NCBI GenBank assembly: GCA_014529385.2 | Contig: CM043953.1 | Coordinates: 112,160,549-112,224,548 of the forward strand | Direction of reading: 5' to 3' | Source of the DNA: Adiantum capillus-veneris | Taxonomy: Eukaryota; Streptophyta; Polypodiopsida; Polypodiales; Pteridaceae | DNA length: 64,000 nt | Part shown: positions 23,217 through 35,535 of the stretch, one piece after another | How the letters are laid out: each line of letters begins with the position of its first letter | Position numbering within the stretch: the stretch's first letter is position 1 | Notes under the pieces: generated by a model | Seen by the model: the letters and a program-made list of their open reading frames with translations, nothing else | Database searches by the model: none | Told to the model about the DNA's origin: nothing | Made by a program: the position numbers and the translations under genes

Positions 23217-24346
23217 TGAAAAATTCGAGGTGTCCTCACCTCAACATGACATCTGGATAATTTAATCTCATTATATCATCACGTTCCCAAGTGCCATCTT
23301 CATGAGGATGCATTGACCATTTAACAAGGTGTTCACGATTACGTAGAGGCTTATTTCTACTCTGAAGTATCATTTTGGGATATATTTCAAAAGTTCCATT
23401 GGTAGAGGTAGATAATAGAGAATAATCAAGAACTTGTTGCAAATCAGGTACATACGTCTTGAGTAAGCTGACGTAAAAAACATCATGTACTTTTATGTGT
23501 GGTGGTAACTAGAGTCTGTAAGCTTGATCATTAATCCACTCTGTGATTACAAAGGTTCACAATATCTGGCACTTAGCTTCTTACACTTACCCATTGATAA
23601 AGAACTATGTTTGGGTTTTACTCTCAGAAATATCATATCTTTTTGGATTGACATAACTCTTTTGTCTATATTGAGCAGTCTTAATATCCTTTAGTATAAG
23701 ATCAGTTTGTAGTTGCATTTCATTCAACATTTCTTTGGATGCTTGAACTCCTGTGAGATGGCTTGTCAATTTGAGTGGAGTAAGACACTCTTGTCCATAC
23801 AATACTTGAAAAGGAGACATCCCAATTGAACGTTGGAATGAGAAATCATCCACAAATTTAGCCAAATACAAATATCTAGTCCATTTACTATGCTCATGCA
23901 TACAATAAGCTCTTAACATGTCTCCAATGATTTGATTTGTTCTTTTTGTTTGCCCATCAATCTGAGGATGATAAGCAATACGAAAGGCTAACTAGGTTCC
24001 TGTAGATGTAAGGCCTTCCAAAAAGTAGAGGTGAACTTTGCATCACAATAAAAAATTACTTCAGTAACCGTCTTTGTGTCGAGGTAAACCGTGATACATG
24101 AAAACAACTTTCATGAAAACTTGAGCTATATCCTTAGTCGTAAACATTGTCTTGACTGGAAATAAATGGGTCAATTTTGTAAGCATATCAACAACCACAA
24201 AAATGGAGTCATATCCCAGAGATGTAGGAAGTCCTATAATAAAATCCATGGATATGCATTACCATTTCATTTCTGGAGCATCAATAGGTTGAAGCTTACC
24301 GGGGTATCGAATTTGTTCAACTTTGATACATTGACATGGGTGTTAA
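23217..24346 (-). pseudogene. Gypsy 2 integrase core and chromodomain-like end
   Basis: Read right to left: MDFIIGLPTSLGYDSIFVVV (first catalytic Asp region, about 24249), a damaged middle ending HGLPRHKDGY where SDRD would be expected, then HPQIDGQTKRTNQIIGDM near 23930. There the catalytic Glu of the usual DGQTER context reads Lys. Integrase C-terminal sequence follows (MSPFQVLYGQECLTPLKL), then a chromodomain-like stretch LVKWSMHPHEDGTWERDD (about 23350). Several frames are used. It joins the piece at 25668 across the TTAA element. Confidence 0.85.
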
Positions 24347-25667
24347 CACTAGGTTGGTAATGGGACACTTTTATGTCCTATGAAGTGACCATTTTCCTTG
24401 AATTATGTCAAGAGTTTCAAAATGGATTTGGAGGTGCTATCTGTCTAGAAAGTTGTCTGATGAGCTGAAAAAAACTTGACATTTTTTTGGAATATCAATT
24501 CCATCTTTAACCTTGTCCTTGCACAACATTTCACAACCTAAACTGTGTGAAAAAACGGGTCCTGTTTTTGGCTTTTTTCAACTTTTTGCAACTATACCAC
24601 TCTAGAATTCATGTTTGTGAGGTCTATAATGCTAGAGAACTATATTTAGTAGTCCTCAACATGTCCTAATGCTTCTAGGGAGAAATAAATGTTAAAGTTG
24701 TAAGTTATGACCAAATTACAAAAATTGTCAAATCCTGTTTTTTAGCCAATTTTAGCTCTTCTATGATTTTTTTGGTGGCTTTAATGATATCCAAATGCAG
24801 TTTTGATTCTCTATGTCGCATATTGTAACATAAAGCTAATATTCCTTGAGTTTTGGGGCACCTAATACCCTATTTTTCATAGTAGACAACGATGGTTGAT
24901 TTTTTCAATTATAGAAGAAAACGAAACATTCTAGTATATCAAGTATAGCTTTTTCAATATTGTTAGTTTCTTGTGACAACTACATGCATTTTGTAGGTAG
25001 TAACCATATCTAGTCATAAGGATCAAATTTGGCTAGATATTGAATAGTTTCTATGGGATTCTACAACTCATAATGTTGAACCCAGTTTTTTCAGGTTTGC
25101 TGTATTTAGCACTTCATCTTTGTCTCCAAGATTCCCCTTGGTAAGAGATGTATTATTCTTTTGACATGATCCATGGCTCCTTATGAACCTAAAGGACAAT
25201 AGGGAACTAAGAAAACATGCATATATTATTTGTATTGAGCGTGGCTATAGAAACTTTGATGATAGGTTCGTAGAATGGTAAAAGTTCAACTTTTTTGTAC
25301 CTATTTCTTTTGGCAAAACAAAAAATAGTGAGTGAGAAGCAATCCTATGTTCTGATCACCAACCCATTGAAGTTAACTAGGGAATTTATCTCAAGTCCTA
25401 CAAAAATCCCTAATCTTATTTTTATGAAACAAAACGTAAGAAATGACTGTTTTGATGAAAATGTACTGGTCCATCAACTTTGGAGGCTTGGTGTGACCAA
25501 AAGATGAGACATTTTACAAGTTTCTTATTTTTTCCATGTGTAGTAGGCCTTGAACTATAACCTCATGAAAGGATTTTACAAAATGAGTGGATCTACTATG
25601 GTTTTGGAGGTTTTTTTCAAAACCCTGAAAGGACACTTTTATGTCCTGTTAGGTTACCAACCTAGTG
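24347..25667. mobile_element. TTAA-flanked DNA transposon copy A (piggyBac-like, non-autonomous)
   Basis: 1321 bp with perfect 14-bp terminal inverted repeats CACTAGGTTGGTAA and the tetranucleotide TTAA on each side (24343-24346, 25668-25671). A palindromic GGACACTTTTATGTCC lies inside each end. Exact TTAA targets are the hallmark of piggyBac, and the termini resemble the insect piggyBac repeat CCCTAGAAAGATA (8 of 13 here, 10 of 13 in copy B). No transposase domain was recognised. Removing the element plus one TTAA rejoins the gypsy 2 integrase zinc-finger frame, confirming the boundaries. Copy B at 32991 is related and inverted. Confidence 0.85.
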
Positions 25668-25973
25668 TTAAGCATCTTGTAGCATAGTTCAACACATCAA
25701 GCTTTAGTCCTGGCCAAAAGAAACTCTTTCTACAATAGAGTAAGTCTTAATGTATCGTGGATATCCTGCTATAGGTATATCATGAGCTTCCTGTAATATC
25801 TGAAGTTTGATTCCACCTTGATTTGGAATACAAAGACGGTTATTGAAGTAAAGGAAGCCTTTGAGTTTCCTTTCCTACTTCTCTGTGTGATTGTTTAAGT
25901 TCATGAAGTATTGGGGTAATACAGGTCATGCATTATCCCTTCTCGAATAAGGTCAATTAAAGAAGTAGTAGAG
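25668..25973 (-). pseudogene. Gypsy 2 integrase N-terminal zinc-binding region
   Basis: The minus strand near 25790-25680 reads EAHDIPIAGYPRYIKTYS, the HHCC-type integrase N-terminus (usually EAHDTPIAGH...), followed by damaged sequence with stops. It is bounded by TTAA (left) and the L1 target duplication (right). Confidence 0.8.
25960..25973. repeat. 14-bp target-site duplication of the L1 (left copy)
   Basis: AAGAAGTAGTAGAG, identical to 32708-32721. Confidence 0.92.
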
Positions 25974-26293
25974 AAGTTCAATGGAAATCAAACAAAAAAA
26001 AACTGCTCGCTGCTGCTTCCCGCACCCCCCCTCTCCATCGCTGCTCACCCCCCCCTCTCTCCTTGCCATCGTTGCCTGTGCCCCCCCTCCATGTTGCCCA
26101 CACGTAGCCCCTTCGCCTATCCTCCTGCGTGCTGCCCCCCTGTCCGCCAGCCGCCCACTATCCTGCCCCCCCGCCTGCACATTGCCGTTAGCCCATTGCC
26201 CCACCCGTTTTCACTTTACCGTTAGCCACTCCTTCTTGTCGGACCTCGCCAGCACCGTCAACATGCTTGGTCCAGCAAGAGTTTCCCCCTTGA

Positions 26294-27556
26294 TTGACTC
26301 TTCTACACCTTTTCTTCACAGTAGCAGACACAGATGGAGGCTCAAGCTCCGCCACTAGGAACTCCAATGAAGTCCCCTTGTCCAACCCCGCTGATCCCAC
26401 CCTTCGACTTTCTCTATCACCGATAGAGAAAGCGAGACAAGCCGCAGAGGTGGAATGCCTGCAGGTGACCTTCATCATCTGCAAGATTCTTGACATCAGA
26501 CCCAACAGAGGACAGTTGCATGATCTTCTCCAGGCCGACCTTCTCGCAAAGGTGGGCAAGATCTTAGACATTCAGTTCCTTGGACGTGGCTACTATCAGA
26601 TAAATTTTGAGACCTCCGAGATGGCGTCCAAGGTCATCACAATGATACCCTTTACCATCCGAGCAGTTCAAGACCACTTTCAATAGTGGAGACATGGTTT
26701 TGACCCAGCTTCAGATATTCTCGTAGAGGAGGTAGATCTTTCCATATCCGCCTACTTTCTTGGTTTGAGGATGGAGTACTTACCACTTTTGTCCAAGATA
26801 GGCTCAGAGATTGGGACTGTCATGGAGACACCTTGCATGGTAGCCTCAGTTGTTGTCAAGGCGGTTGGAATTCCCTCAATATGCGTTCTGATTAGGGACA
26901 CCCACACTCTCCCCAAGGTTATCCTATTTACTTGGGTGACTGGGGGTTGGTTCAGACAGAGCATGGGGTATTCCGGCCTCCCGAATCAATAGTTCATTTG
27001 TCGATAGATGGCCCATATTATGAAGGCGTGTCCACGGAGGAGACCCAAACCTATACCACAGGCTCTGTCCCAACCCTCAAGGGCTAGCCAATAGTAGTAG
27101 GCAGAGTCACAAAGTACACAAGTAGAGCCACCCTTCGAGCCTGGGGCTTACGCAGGGGAGGTTAGTGGTCGACGTCGGCAGGGGCCTCCGCTCCAGCTTA
27201 GCACTCAAAGTGGTCCTCAGGAAACTGCCCTGCTGCAGTGGGCTCCAACGGGGAACCGATTTGAACCTCTTCACAGTAGTTCGAGGTCCTTGCTCCAGCC
27301 TCCACCTCAGCCTCACACTCCACATCCCCTCCTCCCCCCGAGTTCCCCCCCTGTTCCTCCCACCCTCCTCCTTCTCCCTCTGCCTCTCCATCTCACCCTC
27401 CTACCTTTGTCGATCCCCCTTGCCCCCCCTCTCCCCCTTCTCCCGTTTCTCCCTCACCTCCTCCCGCTCCAATCCCACAGCCATCCCAGAAGGCAAGGCC
27501 CTCCTCCGCTGCTAGGAGATCTCTTGGTAGTGCCCTTTCTAGGAGTCGCTTAGCGA
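26294..27556 (+). pseudogene. L1 ORF1 remnant (DUF4283-like, proline-rich tail)
   Basis: The first frame (to 26686) contains ILDIRPNRGQLHDLL and LGRGYYQINFETSEMASKVI, as in the DUF4283 domain of plant L1 ORF1. It continues past a stop with the equivalent of the WxxxFDP and SIxxYFLGLRMEYLPL segments and a knuckle-like KACPRRRPK near 27030. From about 27290 the DNA is strongly Pro/Ser-coding (CCCCCTCC-rich). ORF1 binds element RNA and acts with ORF2. Interrupted by stops near 26684 and 26990. Confidence 0.7.
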
Positions 27557-28207
27557 GAGAGGGACAACCTTTCTTGTGACCCCCTCTTTCGGTGCAGACA
27601 TCTCCCTTTGCAGTAGTTCCTCGAGGTCTGACAAGCTTCTACATTTTTTGTCGTTGGGATTTCTTTTCCTACGACTTTATGCAGTTTCTTGAGGACCCCT
27701 CAACAGACCTTGTGTCATCTTGCTTTAGAGTTCATGTTTTTGCAGCTAGGGGGATAGAGGCCTTGGACTTAGCGGTTGGCTTCTCTTTTCCCCTATGCAA
27801 TAGGGACCAGGTTGAGTGGACTATAGACTCAATGTTGGAGTGGCTATAGACACATGCCCTAGAGTTCTCTCACCACATGGGAGACCTAGGGATTACAGAC
27901 TTTCTTTAGACTCTTTGGTCATTGGCCAAGTTTGTTGTGACACCTCCAAATGTAGTAAGATGTAGACACATTGTGGTTCGCTTTTTTTCTAATATGCAGA
28001 GCCTGCCATGCTATGTACACATACATGAGGACCCTGGACAAAGGACATTGCTTTACACATGGATCGGTCTACTTGGGATTGGGCTAGACACTCTTTGAAG
28101 TCACGCCTATCTCGAGGATGCTTGGATGCGGATTACTCCCCATCCAAGCTAGTCTTGAAGATAGCATGGTCAGCTGTTGCGGTAGTATCATTCCTCTCTA
28201 CCTCCCC

Positions 28208-31200
28208 ATGAGGATCGTCTCATGGAACCTACAGGGACTAGGTGGGCCCCAATTTCAGCGTCAGAGGGGCCAACTGTCAGGAGCTTGAGTAATGCCTTGT
28301 GGGAGGAGAGATTGAACTTCTTATGCTATAAGAGAATCATCTGTGTGATCCACAAAATTAGACGTTGTGTTCAGATTTTGCGTGGATGGTATGAGAACTT
28401 TTGGTGAGCTGCATTTGGACCTAGAGGCATCCAGGGAGGGGTATGTATGACTATTGCAAATTCTTTACAGTAGGCCATTGTGGGCAGAGGGATTATTGTG
28501 CTAGGTAGGGCACAATGGATCACTATTTAGGTTCAGGGTTGTCTCGTGGGCCTCATGAACATATATGAGCCCAATGTGGTGAGTGCACGTGAAAAATTTT
28601 GGTCTTAGATTATTGAGTCTCTACCGCAGGGAAAGCAATGGTGCATAGGGGGTGACTTCAACATGTTGGAGGAACCCTCTGATAGGATTGGTGGTAGCGA
28701 TACTATTGTGCATGGAGTTGAGCTGGCAGCTTGGGAGAGGTTTTGTATGAGTGCGGGTTTCAGATGTGTGGCAGCATTCCAGTTTTGTGAGGCCCCCAAA
28801 TAGCCTATTGGCCTTGTCTCGTTTGGACCGCAGAGTGGAAGGCGTGAATCTATCTTGGATAGATCGCTTCTACACTACTGACCACTTCTATGACCTGGGT
28901 GGGACAGTTGGCATTCTGGCAGGGACTTCCTTTTTGGACCATGTTTTAGTGATCTTTACTGTGAGACTGATAGGCAGAGGAGGGGGAGCATGATGCTTCG
29001 CATCCCAAAGAGGGCCTTGTTGGACTTAGCGCTTAGAGAGTGAGTGGAGGTTCTTTGGACAAAGATCTTAGACATGCAGGATTCTCCTGTTGATAGAGTG
29101 GTCTTAGGACTTGCTGAGCTTAGTTGACTCTTTATTTAAGAGTATTTGGATCGCCTAGCTGCACTGAGAGAGGAGGAGCAGCGTCTCCGACGAGGCATTC
29201 CTTCCTTGCAAAGGATGCAGGAGTAGCATTGAGAAGTCCTTGGTTGGAGGAGCAGTTATAGCAGGTTTTCTAGGAGCTTGTCATCACAGAGGAGAGGCTC
29301 CATGAGTTTTCTTTTCATCAACATGTATCTCAGTGGACCGAGATGGGTGACAGAGTGACAGGCACTTTCTTTGAGATAGTGGGACCTCAACATATGCATG
29401 CCAAGGTCAGTCAGTTGAGGAGGCCTGAGGGGTCAATTTCTTTAGAGTCAGAGCACATGCATGCAGTTGCCACTAACTTCTACTGTGATTTACTGTCTGC
29501 AGAGACTCAGTCAAAGCATCAGGATGCATGCAAAGAGCAGGTGTTGGCATAGATGCCTTGTCTTGTGACTGAGGAGATGTGCAAGAGGCTTGGGTTGACT
29601 CTTCAGCTAGAGGATCTACACACGGCTCTTAGAGAACTCCCACATGGTAGCTCTCTAGGTGAGTATGTCTTGACTCCCAGCTTTTTCTTGGAGTACTGAG
29701 ACTTGCTTGGCTCAGATCTCTACAGTGATTTTCAGTACATCTGCACATAGGAGAGATTCCTGACAGCATGAGTGACAACATGATTTACCTCAAGGAGGGT
29801 ATCTCCTTGGATGAGATTCTACAGTGGCGCCCCATCACCATCCTCAAATAAAGCTACAAAATTCTTGCCAAGGCTTTGAGTTTGAGGATTTAGCCGCTTC
29901 TAGAGAGCATTATTGCATGGGACTCAAACAGATTTTGTCAAGAAGCATAGTATCCTTGATAACATCTTTACTTTTTGGGAGTCTTATGCCCTTGCGTGGC
30001 TCTGTGGTGAGGATCTGGTGATTCTTCTTCTTGATTTTGAGAAGGCCTATGACAGAGTTGACTGGTACTTTTTGGAGGGCACTCTACGCAGGATGGGATT
30101 CTCAGGTGCTTGGATCAAAGGGGTGTCAGCTTTGTACAGACGGGCAAGCAGTCAGGTACTTTGTCAGGAGGTAGAGGTGATCATTTCATGCTCACACGTT
30201 GGGTCAGACAGGGCTGCCCTCTTGCCCCCTTCCTCTTTCTATTCTATCCTAAGGCGATGAGGAGGTTTTTGGTTTCATAGCAGGTTGGTTTTTGTGGCTT
30301 AGCTCTCCCTATTCGAGGAGATGAGCTACCGGATGTTGAGTTTGCAGATGACTCAGCCTTGTACTTGGATAGCCAGGAGGCCAACCTTCATAGGTGTGAG
30401 CAGGCTCTTGAGACTTTCTATTGTGCATCTGGCACACTGATCAACTGGAGAAAGACAATGGCTTTCTTGGTTGGTAGTGCTCCTACGCCTGATTGGATGC
30501 CAATTGAGGGTTTCAGGTGGATTCCCCCAGGGACTTTAGTTCGGTACTTGGGCTATCAAGTTGGTTTGGACTTGTCTCCTGAGAAGAAGATTTCTCCCCT
30601 CCTCTTCTCTATTAAGAGAGAGTTGTTACATTGGAGCTCCGCCCGACTTTCTCTGGCAGACAGAGTTGTAGTGGCCAACCAGGTGCTATTGGCTACTATG
30701 TGGTACATCACTTCTTGTTGTATCTTCTCAAGTTCTTTTATCAGCCCGGTAGAGAGGATGATCAGGAACATCCTTTGGTCAGGGTGTGACACTGAGATAG
30801 CCCGGGCCAAAGTGGAATGGCAGGTTATCACTTTTTGTGGTTCTCAGGCAAGACTAGGGATCATAGACCTAGCACACCAGAGCAAAGCCCTTCTTGGTAA
30901 TTTTATCCTCAGGGGACTGCTTCCAGGTGAGGAGCCCTAGAAGGAGTTCTTGCTTCAGCGGCTTAGTGCTAGGGTGCCTCAAGCTTGAGGTCCCTGACGA
31001 CCCTTGACTAGATGTGTTTTCACAGAGATGCACAGAGTTGGCTTGAGGAGGATACTGGAGGACCACCTCGCTGTGAGTCTGCTCCGATCTTGGGAGCAAC
31101 TGCGGAGAGGCTTGCAACAGCATTTTCCTACTTGCACAGAGGAGCTCCTGAAACAGCCCCTTGTTTGGAACCCCATGGCTAGCACTCAGAGAGGCCACTT

Positions 31201-32640
31201 GGTTTTTGTAGTCGGCCTCATGTTTCCTGGGGTTCCATGGCAAAGGGTCTAGTACACTCTTTAGGTGAGTGGTAACAATTTTTAGGCTTGTCAGAGGAGC
31301 TTCGGGGCATTTATCTACAGGGAATGAGAGGGGTGCAAAGCATGTGTCACGACATCTCAAAGGTAGTACCAGCTGAGTGGCTCACACCTCTTGAGTCAGC
31401 AACACCTAGATGGATGCGAGCCTTCACACGACTGGAGGTTCTCATCTCAGTTTGGGCTTGCTCAGAGACTATACCCTCCCTATTTTTTGAGTTGCAGGGT
31501 GAGGGACGTCCACATAGAAGTAGAGTAGAAGATCCACAGGTGGCAAAGTGCCGTTTTCAGAGGATCCGAGTGGTGGGCATCCGTGGGAGGACTTCTGTCA
31601 TAGATCCCAACCCAATAGCTCTTGAGACTGGACACTAGAGATTGTGGGCTTGGGAGAGCTGTCCACTGGTACGAGTACAATGGGATCCTAGAGAGTGGCT
31701 CTGGAGGGACCCTTTCTCCTTAGCAGACCATCCAGGTGTCCCTTTCTTTCAATACACTGTTCCACTGTGACATCACATAATACTGGCAGCATAGAGAGAG
31801 GCTCGTCCTACTGCAACACATCATTGGCAGGAGTAGGGTCTCATAGTTGAGTTCTTGGAAGCTTTTTGGGAGAGTTTGTGGGACTCTAGATAGCTGAGGT
31901 TAGTCGCTTTGCTCCAGTGTTGGCTAGTTTGACACCAAGCTACAACAGTTGGAAGGTGGCTTATACATAGTGGTGTCTTGGCCGCATGTGCAGCTTGTGA
32001 CCATCTTGTGGAGAGTCGGTATCACTCTCTTTGGGACTATCCTTTGGCACAACAGGTGTGGCTTTGTGTTCTTCGACTGATGCCAGCTCTTTCCACAGCT
32101 TGCCAGTACACATGAGGAGCAAGTTCTTGGTCTACTCTCACGGGCTTGGAACTTCAGTTTGAGCTATCCTCCACCAGCAAGTTGATAGTGATGCAAGGGG
32201 GTCAACCTACACTCCACCGTGCTACAGATCTTACTCCACAAGAATGGTGCAGTGAGAGAGAGGAGTGTTAACAGCTCATTAGCGGCCTAACACTCTGGTT
32301 CATCTAGTGGGCACATTGCTTTCACATCTTTGCGGCTCGACCTGTACCACGAGCGGAGACTGTTTAAGATCTTTGGCTAGAGCTAATCCATACTCTCAGA
32401 GGACAATTCAATAGACTCCAGGGAAGCTCTGATCGCATGCAGGAGGGTAGAGAGGCTTTCCTTAACTCTGGCGTCCTGGGCCTTTCTTCACAATGGTCTA
32501 GGGTGTGTTCATATGGCACTACCATCCACATGTTTGTGGATCTTCCCTCCTCCCATCTCTTGATTTGACTTCATTGTACATATGCTATTTTTTCATTGGG
32601 AGAGTCTCTCCATCATGATTGTTTTAGCCCTCTCTTGCAG
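28208..32640 (+). pseudogene. L1 ORF2 remnant: endonuclease and reverse transcriptase
   Basis: Begins at ATG 28208 with MRIVSWNLQGLGGP, the L1 endonuclease start. GGDFNMLEEPSDRIGG near 28650 and a degraded SDH equivalent (FLDHVLV) near 28935 follow. RT has DFVKKHSILDNIFTFWESYA and ILLLDFEKAYDRVDWYFLEG (about 29930-30080). The catalytic motif is FADDSALYLD near 30340. The longest open stretch is 30359-30940; the rest of the frame is cut by many stops and shifts. Zinc-knuckle and RNase H-like parts downstream could not be clearly read. Confidence 0.88.
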
Positions 32641-32707
32641 AGGTGGTCGTAGCCCTATGTGAAATTTTCATTAACTAATATAAGGATCTTTTTCTCAGCG
32701 AAAAAAT

Positions 32708-32721
32708 AAGAAGTAGTAGAG
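32708..32721. repeat. 14-bp target-site duplication of the L1 (right copy)
   Basis: AAGAAGTAGTAGAG, identical to 25960-25973. Confidence 0.92.
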
Positions 32722-32990
32722 GCAGTGACAGCCCCTATAGTACTCTTCTTGCTTAAGGCATCGGCCACAAGATTTTTCTTCCCAGGTTTATATTCAATTC
32801 CAAAATCATATTAGCATAACAAATCCATCCATCTTCGTTGCCGCATGCTAAGTTCAGGTTGGGTGTAGATCCACTTTAGGCTTTTATGGTCTATATGTAG
32901 TTCAAATATCCTTCCAAGAAAATAATGTTGCCCTACTTTAAGAGCATGCACAATGGCCAATAATTCCAAGTCCTATGTAGGATAATTTAA
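32722..32990 (-). pseudogene. Gypsy 2 RNase H, C-terminal part
   Basis: The minus strand encodes QIDHKSLKWIYTQPELSMRQ, RRWMDLL and IEYKPGKKNLVADALSK, the standard end of gypsy RNase H, with stops in between. Bounded by the L1 TSD and TTAA. Confidence 0.88.
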
Positions 32991-34298
32991 CACTAGAATG
33001 GTAACCTAATAGGACATAAAAGTGTCCTTTCAGGGTTTTGGGAAAACATTCCAAAACCATAGTAGATACACTCATATTGAAAAATCCTTTCATGAGCTTA
33101 TAGTTCAATAACTATTACATATGGAAAAAATGAGAAACTTGTAATTTTTCTCATCCCTTGGTCACTACAAGCCTCCAAAGTTGATGGACCAATGCATTTT
33201 TCCCAAAACAGCAATTTCTTACGGTTGGTTGCATATAAATAAGAGTGGAGATTTTTGTAGGACATGAGATAAAATGCCCCGTTAACTTCAATGGGTTGGT
33301 GAACAAAACATACGGTTGCTTTTACCTCACTAATTTCTTTTTGGGCAAAAAAAAAGGTACAAAGCCATTCTGCGGACCTATCATCAAAGTTTCTATAGTC
33401 ACGCTCAATACAAATACTATATACATGTTTTCTTAGTTCCCTTTGGGCATCTCGATTCAAAAGCATCCATGGAGCATGTCAAAAGGATAATGGATCTCTT
33501 ACAATTGGAACCTTGGGGGCAATGATAAAGTGCTAAATACAGCAAACATGAAAAAACTAGGTTTAGCATTATGACCTCTAGAAACCCATAGAAACTACTC
33601 AATATCTAGCCAAGTTTGTAGTCTATGATTAGATATGGTTACTACCTACAAAATACACACAATTGGCCTAAGAAACTAGCAATATTGAGAAAGTTATACT
33701 TGCTACTCTAAAATGTATCGTATTCTTCAGCAATCAAAAAACTCAACCATCATTATATACTATGCTATATAGCATATTGGGTCCCCCAAAACTCAAGGAA
33801 GATTATCTTTATGTTATACATTACACTTACTTAATCAAAATTGAATTTGGATATCGGGAAATCCACCAAAAAAATCATAAAAGTGCTAATTTTGGCCAAA
33901 AGACAGGATTATGCAATTCTTGTAAATTGGTCATAACTTTCAATTTTAACACTTAGCTCTCCCTACAAGCATAAAAACATGATGAGAACTATGAAGGCCT
34001 AACCTCTAGCCATATAAACCTCACAAACATGAAGTTTAGAGTGGTATAGTTGCCAAAAATTGAAAAAAAAGCCAAAAACAGGACCCGTTTTTTCACACAG
34101 TTTAGGTTCAAAAATGTTGTGCAAGAGTAAGGTTAATGGTGAGATCGATACTCGAAAAAAAAAAGCTAAGTTTTTTTCAGCTCATAAGGCAACTTTGTGG
34201 ATATATAGCACCTAGAAATTCATTTTCATACTCGTGAAATAATTCAAGCAAAATGGTCACTTAACAGGACACAAAAGTGTCCTGTTACCATTCTAGTG
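32991..34298. mobile_element. TTAA-flanked DNA transposon copy B (piggyBac-like, non-autonomous)
   Basis: 1308 bp with perfect 15-bp inverted repeats CACTAGAATGGTAAC and TTAA on both sides (32987-32990 and 34299-34302). It matches copy A (24347-25667) in inverted orientation along its length, including the subterminal palindrome GGACATAAAAGTGTCC. The first 13 bases match insect piggyBac CCCTAGAAAGATA at 10 positions. A minus-strand frame at 33466-33098 (ERDYRNFDDRSAEW) has an alignable but broken counterpart in copy A; no transposase motif was recognised. Removing it with one TTAA restores the gypsy 2 RNase H frame (KLNYPT then DLELLAIVH). Confidence 0.87.
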
Positions 34299-35535
34299 TT
34301 AACTTGTGTATAAGCAACTTACGAGATTAATAAGCTACTGGTTTTCCTTCTTGAGATAGAATGCCATTGATTGCTTGTCCACTTGCATCAGTGAGCACAA
34401 TGAATGTCTTTGAGAATTCTGGAAGATGTAGTATTTGAGCATTCACCAAAGCTTCTTTGAGTTTCACAAAACTAGCTTGAGAATGTTCATTCCAAGTAAA
34501 TACTTTAGCCTTCTTAAGCGTATTTGTCAATGGAGATGCAATCTTAACATAGCCTTGAATAAATGTACGATACCATCCTGTTAAACCAAGAAACCACGTA
34601 CTTTTCATAATGATTTCGGTGTAGATCAAGCTATAACAGCTTTGATTTTTACTTGGGTCAATAGAAACACTATCCTTGGATACAATAAATCCCAAATATT
34701 CCACCTTGTCAGAAGAAGGTGCATTTTCTACGTTTGGAAAAAGTTGATTTTGACCGAGAAGTTTAAGTACTCCCCGCACATGTTGTTCATGTTCTTCTAT
34801 GTCTTTTGAATAAACGAGGATATCATCAAAGAAGACAAGAACAAAATCATCAATATGCTCTTGAAACACATGGTCATGAGAGGATTAAAAGTTGCAGGAG
34901 CATTGGTAAGTCCAAAAGGCATAACTCTAAATTCATAATGTCCAAAACGAGTATTAAATCCTGTCTTTGGTATGTCCTCCTCCTTGATTCGAATTTGGTA
35001 ATACCCTGACTTAAGATCAATTTTTGTGAAGATAGAAACTTCATGAAATAGGGAAAGCAGCTCATCAATCCTGAGTATTGCATACTTATTCTTGACTGTT
35101 ACCTGGTTCAATCCATGATAATCATTACAAAGACGTAGTGTACCATCCTTCTTTCGATTAAAAAGAACAAAAGTACTCCATGGAGAAACATTGGGTCAAA
35201 TGAAGCCTTGTTCAAGCAGTTGAGTTAATTGCTCCTTGAGTTCCACAGATTCAAGTATTGACATTTTGTAAGGTCTACAGGCAACTGGTTGCATGATCAA
35301 AATCACGCTTGGGTGGTAACTATGGAAGTTCTTTGGAAAATACATCATCAAATTCTATTATTCATTCAGGTTCATGTGAATCTAACTTCTTCTCCTTAGG
35401 GTTAAGCTTTATTGTGTAAATCCTTTCATTTTTCCTATGACTCCTCATAAGTTTAGTAGAGTTCACTAGTCTAAGCTTAGGCTTTCTCCATTTCCCAATA
35501 GCTGTAACCCTAGACTTTTGGTCATTTTTTGAAAG
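34299..35535 (-). pseudogene. Gypsy 2 reverse transcriptase and RNase H, N-terminal part
   Basis: The minus strand shows RT with [28 protein letters not shown] and [13 protein letters not shown] (35110-34800), then YLGFIVSKDSVSIDPSK and GLTGWYRTFIQGYVKIASPL. RNase H follows (FIVLTDASGQAINGILSQEG, KPVAY; to 34327). Frames shift between 35111 and 34797. Motifs are intact, but the gene is fragmented. Confidence 0.9.

Larger units (their letters stand above)
25974..32707 (+). mobile_element. L1-type LINE, full length but decayed
   Basis: 6734 bp between identical 14-bp TSDs, with a C-rich 5' UTR (26020-26180), ORF1 and ORF2 remnants and a short A-rich 3' end (GCGAAAAAAT). Plus-strand orientation, opposite to its gypsy 2 host. 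The RNase H to integrase frame of gypsy 2 is restored when it is removed. Many stops and frame changes show it is inactive. Confidence 0.93.

Noticed and set aside
25981..26358. Pro/Ser/Ala-rich plus-strand frame at the L1 5' end
   Set aside because: Composition follows the C-rich 5' untranslated region of the L1; no domain seen.
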